The notes under the pieces were generated by a model. That model saw only the letters and a program-made list of their open reading frames with translations, ran no database searches and was not told the origin of the DNA. A DNA stretch of 64,000 bases from Lepas anatifera (lineage: Eukaryota; Arthropoda; Thecostraca; Lepadidae): assembly GCA_034440635.1 (NCBI GenBank), contig JAOTON010000214.1, positions 186,001 through 250,000 on the forward strand. Direction: 5' to 3'. Both the position numbers and the translations under genes were made by a program. Below are positions 30,295 to 42,871 of the stretch, one piece after another (within the stretch, counting starts at the first letter, position 1; the number at the start of each line of letters is the position of its first letter).

Positions 30295-31050
30295 TAGAGC
30301 GATAGGATGTGCTGAGAGTGTACTCCGTCCTCCCTGGCCCCGCGTCGGCTTCAGCTGCCACCGAACAGCTGACAGCTGCAGTTAGACCCGTTTCTAGGGG
30401 GCAAGGAGTGGATGTGGGAGAGAAGTGCGTCAAAAAAGAAGTACGCTGATGAACCAATGCTGCTCCGTATTTTTAACGAGTGTGCTCTAAATATATATGT
30501 ATAGATTTAAAAGGTGAGTACTGAGAGAAACGCAATGTTCTGTATGCTGTGAGGTTTCTGTTTATTTCTGCGAGGCTGATAGCTGAGTTAATATCCCGTG
30601 AAGGTGCCTCATTCCCTTCAAGGTATGAGCAGATGTCGTCAGCTTATTTCTCTGCTGGTGGACTGGGGCGATTTTGCTGCTCTGCATGTCCTTTAACGAA
30701 AATTGTATTTAACAGGCCCAGGGGCGTGCATTTTTGAAAATGATTTTGATTACAAGATTTTAAAGAAGGTCAATAGACACCATATTAGAAGATATAGCAC
30801 AATATAAAGCGTGATTTAGCTTTTAATCAAGTCTGTTGTATTGCAAAAAAAAACAGTGCAGTCATTTAAATGAAATTCATAAAATCTGCAGGAACTGTTA
30901 ACACTAATTGGATGATGATTTGGAGTGCCCGGGCACCCAAAAAGAGATATAAATCCACAGCGCTGCACAGGTCTCGCCGTGCAAAATCTTTGATTGATGG
31001 CAACTGTATATTTGAAACAGCAGGGTGCATACATTGCCTGCACATGTTCA
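30295..31050. other. Unrecognised non-coding DNA
   Basis: This is the right flank of the LINE insertion. It has only short frames without motifs. Confidence 0.5.
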
Positions 31051-31058
31051 ACTACGGC

Positions 31059-31217
31059 CAGGGGCGTAGCCAGGATTTCGCTCAGGGGGGCGCCCCGAGA
31101 AGGGCCCTGATGGGTAAAAAACCCTGCTTGTTACATAATCGTGTCCTCAGGGGGGGCTTCGGGCCCTCAGAGGGGGGCGGCTGTTCCTGCCCCCCCTCTC
31201 CTTTGGCTACGCCCCTG
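31059..31217. mobile_element. hAT-type MITE, 159 bp, with perfect 8-bp target duplication
   Basis: It starts CAGGGGCGTAGCCAGGATTT and ends CTTTGGCTACGCCCCTG, giving TIRs of about 16 bp. It is flanked on both sides by ACTACGGC (31051-31058 and 31218-31225). An 8-bp duplication and CAGGGGCG ends identify the hAT superfamily. It has no coding capacity. Confidence 0.93.
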
Positions 31218-31225
31218 ACTACGGC

Positions 31226-31739
31226 TAACATCATTGGAACACAGCCATCTATTAACGGTTCAAAGAAACCATCCCACCATACGGTTGGGCATGGGTTTGC
31301 CGTTGCGTGCGGCGATGACCACTCCCGCCCCATCGCCGGCCATCCGTTCTCTTTGTCGCTGTGCGCTGCTCCATCTCTCCCATTGTTCCGATGGTGTATG
31401 TCCGGCGTAAAGGGTGGGGAGAGGGGGCGGGGAAGGGGGAAGGGGAGGCGGAAAGTGGCATTGCGCTCATTACTACGACAGATTTATACATTTAGGTACG
31501 TGTCACAAAAATTCAAACAACTGGGCTAAAAAAGGACGGACTTCACCGGTCTCGGTTTCGAGTTCCGTCGGTTCTGTTTCTAGTTTTACTCCCGCAGGCC
31601 CAGTTGAACTGTAGACGGCATTGATTCAGACAAGTGCATCGTGGGAGTCTGTCCCATCTCGTGTATCCCCGCGGGCATGCGTTAGTGGTGAGTTAGTACA
31701 GGGAAGTCTTGGGAAATTTCCAAAGGAAGTTTCATCAGT
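31226..31739. other. Unrecognised non-coding DNA
   Basis: No motif-bearing frame. A purine-rich stretch (GGGGA-type) lies at about 31415-31455. Confidence 0.5.
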
Positions 31740-31920
31740 TTTTTTTGTTTCAGGCCTTACTATGACAAGTGAAATTGTTTCAGACCTTACTCTGGCAGGT
31801 GAGGCTGCTCCAGACCAACTTTAGAAACTGTGATTTTTTCAGACCTTACTCTGGCAACTGAGTTACTCCAGACCTTTCTCTGGCGAGCGAGATTGTCACA
31901 GACCTTATTCTGGTATGATG
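31740..31920. repeat. Degenerate minisatellite (CAGACCTTACTCTGGCA-type units)
   Basis: About five irregular units containing TTTCAGACCTTACTCTGGCA or near variants follow one another at roughly 25-45 bp spacing. Confidence 0.7.
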
Positions 31921-33170
31921 CTATGTATGTACCTGATGTCAGCAATCATATTTATAGGTACTGATTTAACTTTATTTCACTGTTCCATGGTCATGCCTGC
32001 TGTTCTACCTATTCAAAGCATCTCTTAAGTGTGCTTTCACTGGCGGATACAAGGGGGAAAGGTGCTTGCCCTCCAAACCCCCGATTTTTGCTGATTTTTT
32101 TAACCATATGACTTTCACGATTGTGGGCCCCCAAACCAGTGGCCTGGACCCGGTACCATCTGCTCTTGGTGAAAATTGATGGCTTACAACCGAATACAGG
32201 GTGACCTCAGTCCTGAAGGGAGCCAAATCCTTAGGAGGCTTAAGTCTGATAATATTCTAAGTAGTGTTTTTCCTGGCCATTTCTAAGTTTACAATGATAA
32301 AGTTTGCTTATGAATTGTCAAACTATATTGTTCAGGGTTGGAAACACTAATCCTTTCTCTAAAATGTTATGCTTAGTGCAGCTAATTTTTTTCATTGCTA
32401 GCTTACAAATGTCGGCCAATGTTGCACGGTCCGAACACGTCGGGAATTTTGAAACGTCGATAGGTGACACACCTTATTGCGCAGTCCGAATTGGCAGCAC
32501 GCATCGCCATGCTACCCAATGACGTCACATTGCAACCTAGGAGGAAAACTGGTGCCAGATTCGGCACTAGATGCCCGACCGGCTGGCAAACGATTCGGGG
32601 CTGCGTGTAATACAGGTAGATATGGTTGAAGTATCTGAACCTACTTGACGGCAGTCTAAGTGAAAGGAAATCACGTGGCGTCAGCTTGCAAGAAAGTGTG
32701 AGTATTCTTTTGTGAAAAAAGATCAAAAATATTTTTGGTCATTGGTGGAGGCTGAATAATCAGGGACTCAGTTTAGCGTTAGGACACATTTATTGTCAAC
32801 AGAAAATCACAAAATGTCGATTTTCAGAATATGCAGTAGCATTTTCTGGTATTTATAGCTCAGAGCACTCAGAGCAAGACTATATCGATTTTCTAACAGT
32901 CTTTGGAGCAGTAGCAATGTATTTTTCGGTGCATCGGTCGGCAGTGGACCGGTCCCTTTAACACGTGCACTGGAGGGGGCTCCGAGGCTTCCTCCTATTT
33001 TCCAGGGGAACTGGAGAACCGCTCGTAGCCGAAAAAGGCTACTTGGCTAAATTTGGAGAATTAAACGGTGCGTTGATTTATGATTTTTTTGTTAAAATCG
33101 GTGCATTTATTTACTTAAAGGCTTTCAAAATCCGACCTATATTTTAAGATCGTCACATATGCATGGTCCT
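31921..33170. other. Non-coding DNA with a possible MITE remnant
   Basis: No gene seen. The stretch around 32038-32145 (CTGGCGGATACAAGGGGGAA, then GCCCTCCAAACCCCC) has the composition of the MITE families here but no matching end. Confidence 0.4.
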
Positions 33171-33174
33171 ACCA

Positions 33175-33345
33175 GTTTACCTGCATTGGGGACCGAGTGG
33201 CGACGTCATAACACCATATAAATGAGATTTCATGTCAATTTCACCTCACATGCAGGTCAAGGTTAATGCCATAGGTTATGAGTCAAGGTTAAACCGGCAT
33301 TTTAAACGTCATTGACCCCAATGCTTCCGGTTAAATGGTGTGACC
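33175..33345 (-). repeat. Inverted copy of the dispersed repeat that adjoins the 275-bp array
   Basis: Its reverse complement aligns by eye with about 8410-8572 (ATTGGGGTCAATGAC, CATGTGAGGTG, CCACTCGGT, CTGGTAGGA). Sequence similarity fades at the same point (CTGGTAGGA) where the tandem array begins in the other copy. Confidence 0.75.
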
Positions 33346-36300
33346 CAGTATGACATATATTATTTTTAGTACATTTCCGACTTTTTCCTATATAATTACG
33401 CATTTCCGAAAGGTTTCCGCACGGTCACGATTTGACATTTATGGCCTCGTTTGACCCTGAAGACGTCGGCCTTGGCCAATGAAAGTTTGGTGCAATGTAG
33501 ATTACCTTAAGCCTGACTCACCCCCCCAACGGGCGTATTCCCACGTCTCTTGGTTTTTGATATCCCGGACTGGGCCTACCAGGCCCTGCTCCAGTGCTCG
33601 TCAGTGCCAGACCCCTCTCCAGTGCCTCTCCAGTGCGGGCGTTAATCCGCAGTGCCGGACAGAAGCCGAGCCAGTACGAGAGGGCCGCGGGCGCGACGCC
33701 GCACCGGTGCATCGCTTTTAAGACCGATAGGAAGGTGCTCTCATAAGGAGGCCGGCGGGCATGGCATTGATTTCCTTTGTGACGCCTGCCCCGCAGCGGC
33801 CCGCCATCTGCCAGGGTGCGATCATATCTCGGGAGCAGGCGACCTCAGAGTGGTCACCGACCTTGGTGATGCAGGTGCCGGAGAGAGACCATAACTGGAA
33901 CTGCAGGTTCTATGAAATGACTTAGCTCATGCGCTGGTTCAGGAAAACGACGTTCAGTAGCTTGACTTGTCAGAACGCCCGTGCAAGAAGCTTGGAAGAA
34001 GCTTGTGAAATTAAAATTTAATTTCAATGTTTGATTTTTGCGGACTGTGTTAGTGTTAAGGACTAAAAAGTATAAAATTATGATAGATCAGTTGCTCCTC
34101 CGCAGCTTTCGCAGGGGGTACGGAAAAGTTATGGTGTTCATAATACAGAAATATAAATTGCCGCCCCGGTTTTTCGGAAATTATTTCAAACCAATTTGTA
34201 AGAGAGACACATCGATTTTCATATCTACAGGGGATTAATTTGTATACATTTTGGAGGAAAATTAATATTAGGTCTGTTCAGGTCAACAAGTTATGACGTG
34301 ATTACGTATGATGTAAGGCAAATCTGTTCCTCTAACTGGGCTCTCAAAAACAGAGGATCCAGTTTTTCAACAACATTAATAGCTCATGGAAATTCAAGTT
34401 GAATTCTACCAAAAATGTTTAGGCAATTTCAATAATAAAGTACCCAAAGGTCAATAATAAGGGCATGCTTTTGATGTATTTGTGTCTATAACCTCTCAAC
34501 AAAACAATATGAGTACCTAGGTACAGCACGAAGTCAGACATCATAGGGACGGGCAAGATCAATAGACTCGTTCTCAGTTTTTTTGCAACAGCCTTTGATT
34601 CGCACGGTCTGCTCGCTCGTATCGCAGTTAATACTTGCGTCTACTGATCGACAAAATCACTAGTTCACAAAGCGTTTTCACATGCTCAAATTTAAAATCA
34701 CGAAAAGCTAGCTAAGCAAATCCACATGCTGTCGATTAAATTTCTAAAATATGCTTGTGACGAGTTTATGAAAAACGCAGCACGTGCGTAATGCCATTTT
34801 AGACCACTTAATACGCACAACTCGCACAAGTACTCTAAGGAAGTTGGGAAAAGCGGAATGCATAGGTATGCACGCGGATGATCCGAACGGACGCCCTGTG
34901 TGGAATATCGGACAGGTGACACGCTGTTATTTCGCCATGCAATTTAGTAGATCTTGCATACAACTTTCGACATACAGAATCGCTGTGAGTGGGCCTTAAG
35001 TATTCCGGTGATATAGGTACATTTATGACTTAACAAGCATATTCCGCATACGATTCAACTACTCACGTTGAGGCAAACGCATTTATGTCATTAGCCTCGT
35101 TCTAGGTCTGCTTGTTCCAGAGTTATAACTGATCTCCTAAATTGACAAGAATACGACGCATTTCGGTCCTTTGTGCCGTTGCATTTTAACGGATATGGTT
35201 TAAAATTGGAACTGGAACCGAAAATGGAGGGGGCAGTCTCGGCGCCGTTCCAATTTTTGTACCACCATTGATTCTTGGATCGTATGGAGGTCAAAAATAA
35301 CCCCCCAGGCTGCCGTGAGCGCCAAAATAACCCAGGAGGTGGGAGGTTATGGGTAGTCCACAGATAATTTACCGCATTTTTTTAAAATTTTGGCCCGCCC
35401 TCTCGCCATGTAATGCTTTTTGACACCCCTGTGTAACGCTTGATAATGTCGCGACTGACTCACTCCCCCTTCTTGGCGTTGTGTAATTCATGGATCGCCA
35501 CTTAGCCAATTCTTCCACTTATACAATTCTTCCACGTACAGTAATGAGTATATATATACATATATATTTATTTATATATGACTGAGAGTTACCGGCCTTG
35601 AAATGCCAAGAAAAACTCGAGTACTCGAGCTGTGAATATAACTTTACCGCTGCCTTATTGATACAGTTGTGTAAATACCAACCTGACAGGTGAGTTTCTA
35701 TCAGCTGGGACATTTCACGAACATTTGACAGGAACGTGACCCCAATCCGTTTAGAATTCCCGTAAACCACTGCAGAGGTTTGCCAGGTGTGCTAAATTTA
35801 CACCGACCGGATGTATAGGTTTAGAGCTTTCAGCACTGTACATTATTGCAAAACTGCGGTGCAAAGCTGCCTTTAAAACGCCAACAAAAATAATGAAACA
35901 ATTCGCATTGCAAAACAGCGATTTAATACGTCTCCCAGAACCTGTTTCTGCTCGATAAGCAGTAATTCCTTGCAAACCAATGTTTAAACTGTTCCTTCAA
36001 TGACTATTTTTTAATCAGTCCACCTGTCTGGTATCAACGCGACGGTTGAATGACATGATTGCAGCCTGCTGTACTGGCTAATCTATAACCTGATCATAAT
36101 AAATAGCTACATTGACATCACTGAATGGAATTCGTTCCCCAAGACCAACCACAGGTGTGCTTGTAGAGAATGATGGATGTGACGCGAAACTGTTTTTAGC
36201 GACGTTGTGCGATTATTTGTTTTCCCAGAATAAGGCGGCTGTCAATTTTCGGTAGCATTTCGCCAGCTGGCGTGCAGCGAGCTTGTTACACTGTGACAAT

Positions 36301-37458
36301 GTTGCAGGTATCAGTGACGGAGTTGAAGTAGAGGTGGGTCTGGGATTTCTGCAGAGTGTGTGTACGTGGGAGGGGGAGGTGGGGAATGAAGCACTAGGGG
36401 GCGACCTTTACCGCCTGTTGAGCGCGTTTTGTGCTTTCCGAGAGGCGCTATCCAGATACGATGTGTTGGTTGTTACTTTGCCCAAGAGGTCGCTGTTGTC
36501 TGTGGATGATCGGCCAAATGGTCTAAGGGAAGTCTGCGGCTACCAGTGAATGGATAGCAACAAATGAAAACGTGACCTCTGCCGGTGTCACCGTGTACAG
36601 TCAGTTTCAAGTAGACTGGACTGCACAGTTTTCACATTTAAGTGTTCCCAGCGTGTACATGGGGGCGGCTCCACGGACCTAGGGGGCGCGACCGTCCCCT
36701 TTCGCTCCCCCCGGATCTGTTCCCAAGTTGAAGGTCTCTGGAGGAGAATTAGCGGGTACAATAATAAAAAGAATGTTAGTTGTGCAGACATTTAGTGGAG
36801 ATATTGTACACTTATGCTGTGAGTGCGCTTTTAGGGGGATATTACTGGGAGATTTGTTGGGCTGTTGAGCTGAGGGAGATTAGTCGACTAGATTTCACCC
36901 AAAACTCCCATGTTTCATTTTTTATTCACTCATGACTCACATGTTACGGAGCAGCAGCGCTTCTTGGGCGTGCTTGCCTTTGAACGCACTTCTCTGAAGC
37001 CTCCGAGGCCACAAGACTGACGTTCGCCGCTCACCGCTCGACGGTAGCTCTGACGACAGGGGGCCGGTGGGGCTGGGTTCGTTATTTGACACATGCTATT
37101 TCTATGCCAATGTGGAATTCTAGAACAAATGCAATTCAAGTCGAATGGAATATCAGTTTTTGCGCACTGTCTAATTCCAAGTTAACCCCTCTTTAAATGT
37201 GTCACTTCCTTTCAACAGATGTTTGCAGAAGGTGTAAAGAGAACTTACTTTTAAGGTTTGAACTGATTCGGGCTGCTTCCGTGCGGACAAATGATATATA
37301 AAGCTGCTGAAACCATACTAATTATTGGAATCGAAGGAACAAATGCGTGTAATATATGAAATGGGCAGTCAATAGGCCATCGAACTGTTTCAAAATGACA
37401 GATGAGCAAATATTTTTCTCAACTTTGTGATTGCATTATACGTAGCCCTGGTGGTGAC
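33346..37458. other. Unrecognised non-coding DNA
   Basis: There are no motif-bearing frames or complete elements. It contains a GC-rich islet at about 33520-33720 with CCAGTGC words, an AT-rich run at about 35550-35580 and a MITE-like remnant at about 36655-36720 (GGGGGCGGCTCCACGG, GGGGGCGCGACC). Nothing else is supported. Confidence 0.45.
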
Positions 37459-37462
37459 TTAA

Positions 37463-38468
37463 AACGTGCCCCGCTGGGGTCCTTGGCATGACGTGCCCCG
37501 CTGGGGGGGCGTTTTTGCCCCCTTCCGTATCTCATTTCCCACGAAAGCAAAAGAAAAACTACGGGCGGCGTTCGAAAGCTCTTGACGTGACGAATAGATT
37601 TTATACAAGAATTTGTATTTCAGGTAAATATTGAGGTCAGCATAGGTCGAATAAGGTTCAATAGGCTTACAACAGAGCAGTGAACGTGACTCCAGACCTG
37701 TATTCAGGGGAGCTAGAGCAAATCTTTATGTATTTTTAGATTCCGCTCATCGCGGTGAATCGAATGATGTATAATATGACCTTGCCAGGTGAAAAAGTGA
37801 AAATAACCTGACCTTGAGCTAGGTCAGGGTCTCAGAGTAACCTCGTACAGTCATGTTGCATATCAATCGACTCCCCGTGACAATATAAGCACAATACAAG
37901 CAAAATGGGAGCTTTATCTCAATTCAGTGATAAGTTATTGGCAAAACAATCACTCTATGCTCCAGTGACTTGACATGACCTTTGAGAGGTCATATGCTCA
38001 AAAACGCAACTTTATGGTCAAGATTGTGGTAATAATAGACGGTTTGAGGATGTTCAGCATTATCTATCCAGTATTCACTGAAAACAAGCCCATTCTATTT
38101 TTCACCATAGGCTTATAATGGGGTGACCAAAAAATTGACCCACCTAAGGTAAAAAATATCGAAATTCCGAGATAGCAGATTTGTAGAGCCTAATGACCTT
38201 ATCATATTGTGAAAGTTTCAAACTGATCGGTTTGCTGATGTTCCCTGGGCGCCGCTTCAAACCCATGATTTTTAGGTTTTGAGGTTTGGTCATTTGACCT
38301 TGCATAGCTCCTTGACTTGACATGATCTTACCTAGGAAATTTGGTCAGATGTGTAGAGTTAATTAGGAATAAGGTACTGTAAGTTTCCTGGTTCTGCGTA
38401 TCTTCGTTTTTGCGTTATCTGGGGAAACCAGGAGGGGGCGAATTTCGCCCCCCCCAGCGAGGCGCGTG
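37463..38468. mobile_element. TTAA-flanked non-autonomous DNA transposon, copy 1
   Basis: It lies between TTAA at 37459-37462 and TTAA at 38469-38472. The left end AACGTGCCCCGCTGGGG and the inverse of the right end (CACGCGCCTCGCTGGGG) form TIRs. Next to each end is a GC palindrome (GGGGGCGAATTTCGCCCCC at the right, a looser version at the left). The interior is non-coding and rich in TGACCTT words. A second, collinear copy lies at 50526-51553. TTAA duplications occur in piggyBac and Kolobok elements, and the superfamily is undecided. Confidence 0.85.
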
Positions 38469-38472
38469 TTAA

Positions 38473-38837
38473 GCCTGAAGAATTAAACTGCTGCGCACTC
38501 AAAACCTAGCAAGACCAAAGTACCAAGTCACTCTCTGTCATAGTCGTCTGTTCTGAGAATTGATATCAGAGCTTACAGCAGCTAAACCTATCGACAGTGT
38601 GATCGTTCTGCTGGCTTTACCTGGGCGACGAAGACGGGACGAATTCTTAGGGCTTTGTCACCAGAATGGGTCCAATGTTGGATCATTTTGATTATTTCTA
38701 ATCAGCTGATGAGGCTAACAAAACACTCGATCTTGGCACATGAACGAGGTTACTCCATAATTATGTCACATCGGATCGATTTACCTTCTGTAGTCGGTGA
38801 ACGTTACCTAAACTTCACCTGTGAGTTGACAATACGT
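38473..38837. other. Unrecognised spacer between two TTAA elements
   Basis: No motif or repeat was recognised here. Confidence 0.5.
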
Positions 38838-38841
38838 TTAA

Positions 38842-39289
38842 AGGGAATGTGGCACCTTGGTCAAATCCTGGAATTTAGTGTAGTTAGGCGTCCTTTTAGC
38901 CAAAAATATTGAAACCACTCATGATTTCTCTGAGAAACGTACAATAAGCTCAATATTTTGGTTTTAAAATACTTCTCTGGGAAAAGAAATAAATATCTGC
39001 ATGTGGATGATGTCATGATCTGGCAACCATTACCATACTTGAAACGCTTCAAGGGCTTCGATTGGCTGATGCTCATATTGACGTCAGCATATGAAGTCAC
39101 ACCAAAAGCTATGATAATTGTGGCCTGCTGCTAAGGTTACATGAGGGGTACATTGCAGGTAGGTTTTATCTTTTTCCACGGAAATCTCGAGTTCCAAGAC
39201 AAATGATATATAGAGTATCGGGTTTACCGAATCGCTTTACAACTTGGCTAGCTCAGTTAAAATCACGTTATGAAGGTACCACATTCCCT
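38842..39289. mobile_element. TTAA-flanked MITE, 448 bp, AGGGAATGTGG ends
   Basis: TTAA occurs at 38838-38841 and 39290-39293. The left end AGGGAATGTGGCACCTT and the inverse of the right end AGGGAATGTGGTACCTT differ at one position in 17. The interior has no coding capacity. Related ends occur at about 41345-41380 and 41999-42025. Confidence 0.85.
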
Positions 39290-39581
39290 TTAATGGCCTA
39301 TCTCCGCAAATGCTGGATGCAAAATGGATGTAATACGCTGGGATTAGATATTCGGGCACAGTCCTTCTTCAGAATTAGAATAATTCGATGTCGTGCTACA
39401 CTATGACCAAGAATGTGTAAGAAAAGCCCTGAAGCTCCATTGTGAAGCGAGCCCTGGAGCAAATTACGCTGTTTTCAAGAGCGTTCAGTCGAAGAACAGA
39501 GCGAAAACATAGAAGATGAAGACATTATTACAACCCTGCCATACTTCCACCGTGATATCGTTAGTGGGATCAGACTGTTCT

Positions 39582-40200
39582 GGATTGGATTGGATTAGAT
39601 TGGATTGGACTGGGTTGTGATCTGTCAATGGGTTGGATGGAATTTGATTTGATTAGGTTGTGATCTGTCAGTGGATTGGATGGGATTTGATTTGATTGGG
39701 TTGTGATCTGTCAGTGGATTGGATGGGATTTGATTTGATTAGGTTGTGATCTGTCTGTGGATTGGATGGGATTTGATTTGATTAGGTTGTGATCTGTCAG
39801 TGGATTGGATGGGATTTGATTTGATCAGGTTGTGATTTGTCAGTGGATTGGATGGGATTTGATTTGATTGGGTTGTGATCTGTCAGTGAATTGGATGGGA
39901 TTTGATTTGATTGGGTTGTGATATGTCAGTGGATTGGATGGGATTTGATTTGATTGGGTTGTGATCTGTCAGTGGATTGGATGGGATTTGATTTGATTGG
40001 GTTGTGATCTGTCAGTGAATTGGATGGGATTTGATTTGATTGAGTTGTGATATGTCAGTGGATTGGATGGGATTTGATTTGATTGGGTTGTGATCTGTCA
40101 GTGGATTGGATGGGATTTGATTTGATTAGGATGTGATATGTCAGTGGATTGGATAGGATTTGATTTGATTGGGTTGTGATCTGTCAGTGGATTGGATGGG
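39582..40200. repeat. Satellite array, 43-bp units built on GGATT
   Basis: After a short (GGATT)n-like start, units of the form 'GTTGTGATCTGTCAGTGGAT' plus 'TGGATGGGATTTGATTTGATTGG' recur every 43 bp from about 39614, 13-14 times, with few substitutions. Confidence 0.95.
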
Positions 40201-41343
40201 GTTCGTGCAAAATATATGTGATTTTGAATATAGATTTAGGATTTCACCTCCGAGCAACATTCTTTAAAGGATTGGATTCTCTTAGATTGTCATTTTTTCA
40301 GATTTACGAGCTTGGATTACTTGGGAAATCTTCAGAGCAAATAGGATTGGATTGGAGCCTTTTTTGGCTATGACTTACTCTTGTCCTGGTTACGCAAGAC
40401 AGGGGACTGACTTGACATCTTCACAGACGTTTGTTTTAGGACAGTCAGAGTTCAACTGTGAAATCATTCAAGGAGTTTGGGAGCGTCAGAGCACTGAACG
40501 GAGTTGAGTGGACCAATGTTCGTCTGATCTTCCGACATAAGGGACGGAAAGGCTATGTAGAGTTAGCAGTAGAATTCGGCTGACACGACCAACATACAAA
40601 AACCGCGACTGGTGACGGAGGCCATAGACGACAAGGCACGCGGGAGAAAGGTTGAAACAATCCTAGCGAGGCCTGAGTCTAGAGCACAATAAAAACAAAT
40701 TTTCAGACCATACAACGAATCAACACGAAATGTTACACTACAGGATTCGTATTCAAGCTTATTCTTGTTCTGTATCTTTGCAACATGAACAGTAACAATG
40801 CTGGCAACTGCAACCTCGTCCAAAAACGTCCGGGGTCACTGGAATCTTTCTGGGAACGTGCCAAATAATTTGTGACGGATAACTGAACCATCTGTGCCGC
40901 TGAGCCTCACCCTTGAGGCCTCTAACGGCACCCGCAACAGCCGGAACCCACTCGCATCGCACGCACGGCCTGCTTCCGAGAACCCGCGATTTGAAAGGCG
41001 ACGAGGTCGCTCGCCCGCTCGTTTAGAGATGCCAATTCCACTGCGAAACGCGTCCCATGAGAGATGCCAGATGGGAGGAATGTGGCAGGCACGGATTTGG
41101 CTTGTCACGGGGAGTACAAGGGATGATAAAATAGTTCTGGGAAGTGGGGAGACTGTGACGGTGGTTCGGCTGTGTCCAAGGAATGCGAGTCGTGCTGGTC
41201 TGAAGTGACGGCTCTTTTTCGTTCGGGCAAGGGTCCGTTAAAGCGTGTTAGCGGAAAACTTGTTATGCTCTAGAAGTCATGGGACCAATGCTTTCACAGA
41301 AGTTTGTCATCTGCGCATACCAAAATTCTAATAAATAAATCTT
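40201..41343. other. Unrecognised non-coding DNA
   Basis: No gene supported. A GC-richer part (about 40890-41200) holds overlapping frames on both strands without motifs. Confidence 0.45.
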
Positions 41344-42025
41344 TTTAAGGATAAAAGGGCACCTTGGGATTCCAACTGAGCTATTGGTCGCGTACCAAAC
41401 AGACCCCGGACTGATATTTTATTTATCTCAAAATTCACCTCGTACTGAAAACATCACTTCATAAGTGTACGTTTTTTTAGCATACGCGGATCCAGGGGGC
41501 AAAGAGGCAGGTGCCCCCCCCGATCGACCCTCGGCGCCCCTGAAATGGTCACGGCGCCCCCTAATAGTTCGATGGCGCCCTCTGAAGTGTCGCTTCCCAT
41601 CCCCCATCCCCCAGAATGCGAAAATCAGCCCCCACCGATTGGATTTTGCGCCTACCTGATAAGTTTTGCCGGTCAGAAGTGGCGCCCTCTAGTCCGGATG
41701 GCGCACCCTGGGATGGTGCCCCCCCAATCGGTAATCCTGCATCCGCCCATATGTATAGCAATTTTATATCTACTACCTACTGAGCTCCGCCTTCCTATGG
41801 ACCTTAAAGCAAGCGGCGGATCTCTAGGTTTTGGAGAAGCGCCACAAAGAGGGGTCTGGGGTCAATGGGGTCAACACACTCTCTAAATCTAAACAGACGT
41901 TGCTTCTCCGCAAACGGTGGTTTCTATGACCAATAGAAAATCAAACCTGGGCCTTTCTGGCATGATCAACCACATGGTGATATAATTTGAATAGCATTAT
42001 AAAGGTGTCACATTTCCATTAAGAG
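41344..42025. mobile_element. Possible diverged relative of the AGGGAATGTGG TTAA MITE, holding another MITE
   Basis: The left part (TTTTTAAGGATAAAAGGGCA, then CCTTGG) and the inverse of the right part (TTAATGGAAATGTGACACC) resemble the ends of the 38842-39289 element. A MITE of the other family sits inside (41481-41753). The similarity is limited to the ends. Confidence 0.35.
41481..41753 (-). mobile_element. MITE of the CATAGGCGGATCC family
   Basis: The ends are CATACGCGGATCCAGGGGG and GCATCCGCCCATATG. The interior family blocks are inverted relative to the copies at 14638 and 61264 (CGGCGCCCC, GACCCTCGGCGCCCCTGAAA, CCTGATAAGTTTTGCCGG). No clear 8-bp duplication. Confidence 0.8.
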
Positions 42026-42871
42026 ATCACTCGCGTGCCTGCAGTAAGAAATTATCATACACCATTAAAAACCATTACCGAACGAATTTCTCAGAGAGGC
42101 GAGCGGAGCCCACCGGCTTGGTATGCAGCGTAGCACAACCCGCCAGCCAAGACATCTGCTACATTAGGCGTCGCATATCTCCGCGAAGGCCATCCATCAT
42201 GTCGGCCTCCATGACCGCTGCCTTCCTGAAAATGGGGCAACTCACGACGGTGCGGCGCGTGAGGAACTCCCTGCGCAGCTCTCTACTGGGTACTCAATGT
42301 GACGCACGGGACGCCGAGCGCGTGATCGGAAGCGTCCCAACTTGGAGCAGACGTTGGAGATATGCTGTTTCTAAGGCTGACATTAGGGGCAGGAACTGAT
42401 TTGGAATCGCTTTGTTTGGGATCTAACAATACACAAAATAGTTCTACGAGGTTTCGCAGAGTTTTCAGGGCTGTATTATGTTTTTTCTACCGGAGACGAT
42501 GTAGTTTTGATGGCGAAGCTCCAGAAGAGAGTCGCACACCGCTTACACTTTTCTTAGACATTAGAAAGCGACAGTATATATCCCATTCTGATATGTTTTA
42601 TTGTAAATGCAGCACCAGTAAAGGCCAAATTAATCGCCTCGATCCTGACCTTCGGAGATCGTTACCATATCTCTATACGAATGATAGAAACTTTTGGCTG
42701 GAAAAGCAAACGAACAAACAGTTGCTATTGGGAACTTTTATTCTATTCAATAACCTCTATAAGCCACCTTGCATCCACTTTTTAGGACAAAATACTGTTA
42801 GAAGTTTAATTTTTTGGGGAGGTTTGCAGAGATGCAAAAGGTTAAATGACTGTCACAGAGCTAATATGACG
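42026..42871. other. CpG-rich stretch with an open frame, otherwise unrecognised
   Basis: From about 42090 to 42400 the sequence is CpG-rich, and one frame is open from 42118 to 42399. Within it an ATG at 42199 would begin MSASMTAAFLKMGQLTTVRR, an Arg/Ser-rich sequence without acidic residues that could be a mitochondrial presequence encoded by a first exon. There is no convincing splice donor and no homology I recognise. The rest of the stretch shows nothing. Confidence 0.2.

Noticed and set aside
39582..40200. CRISPR-like or protein-coding reading of the 43-bp array
   Set aside because: Unit length is not a multiple of three and there are no spacers. It is a plain tandem satellite.
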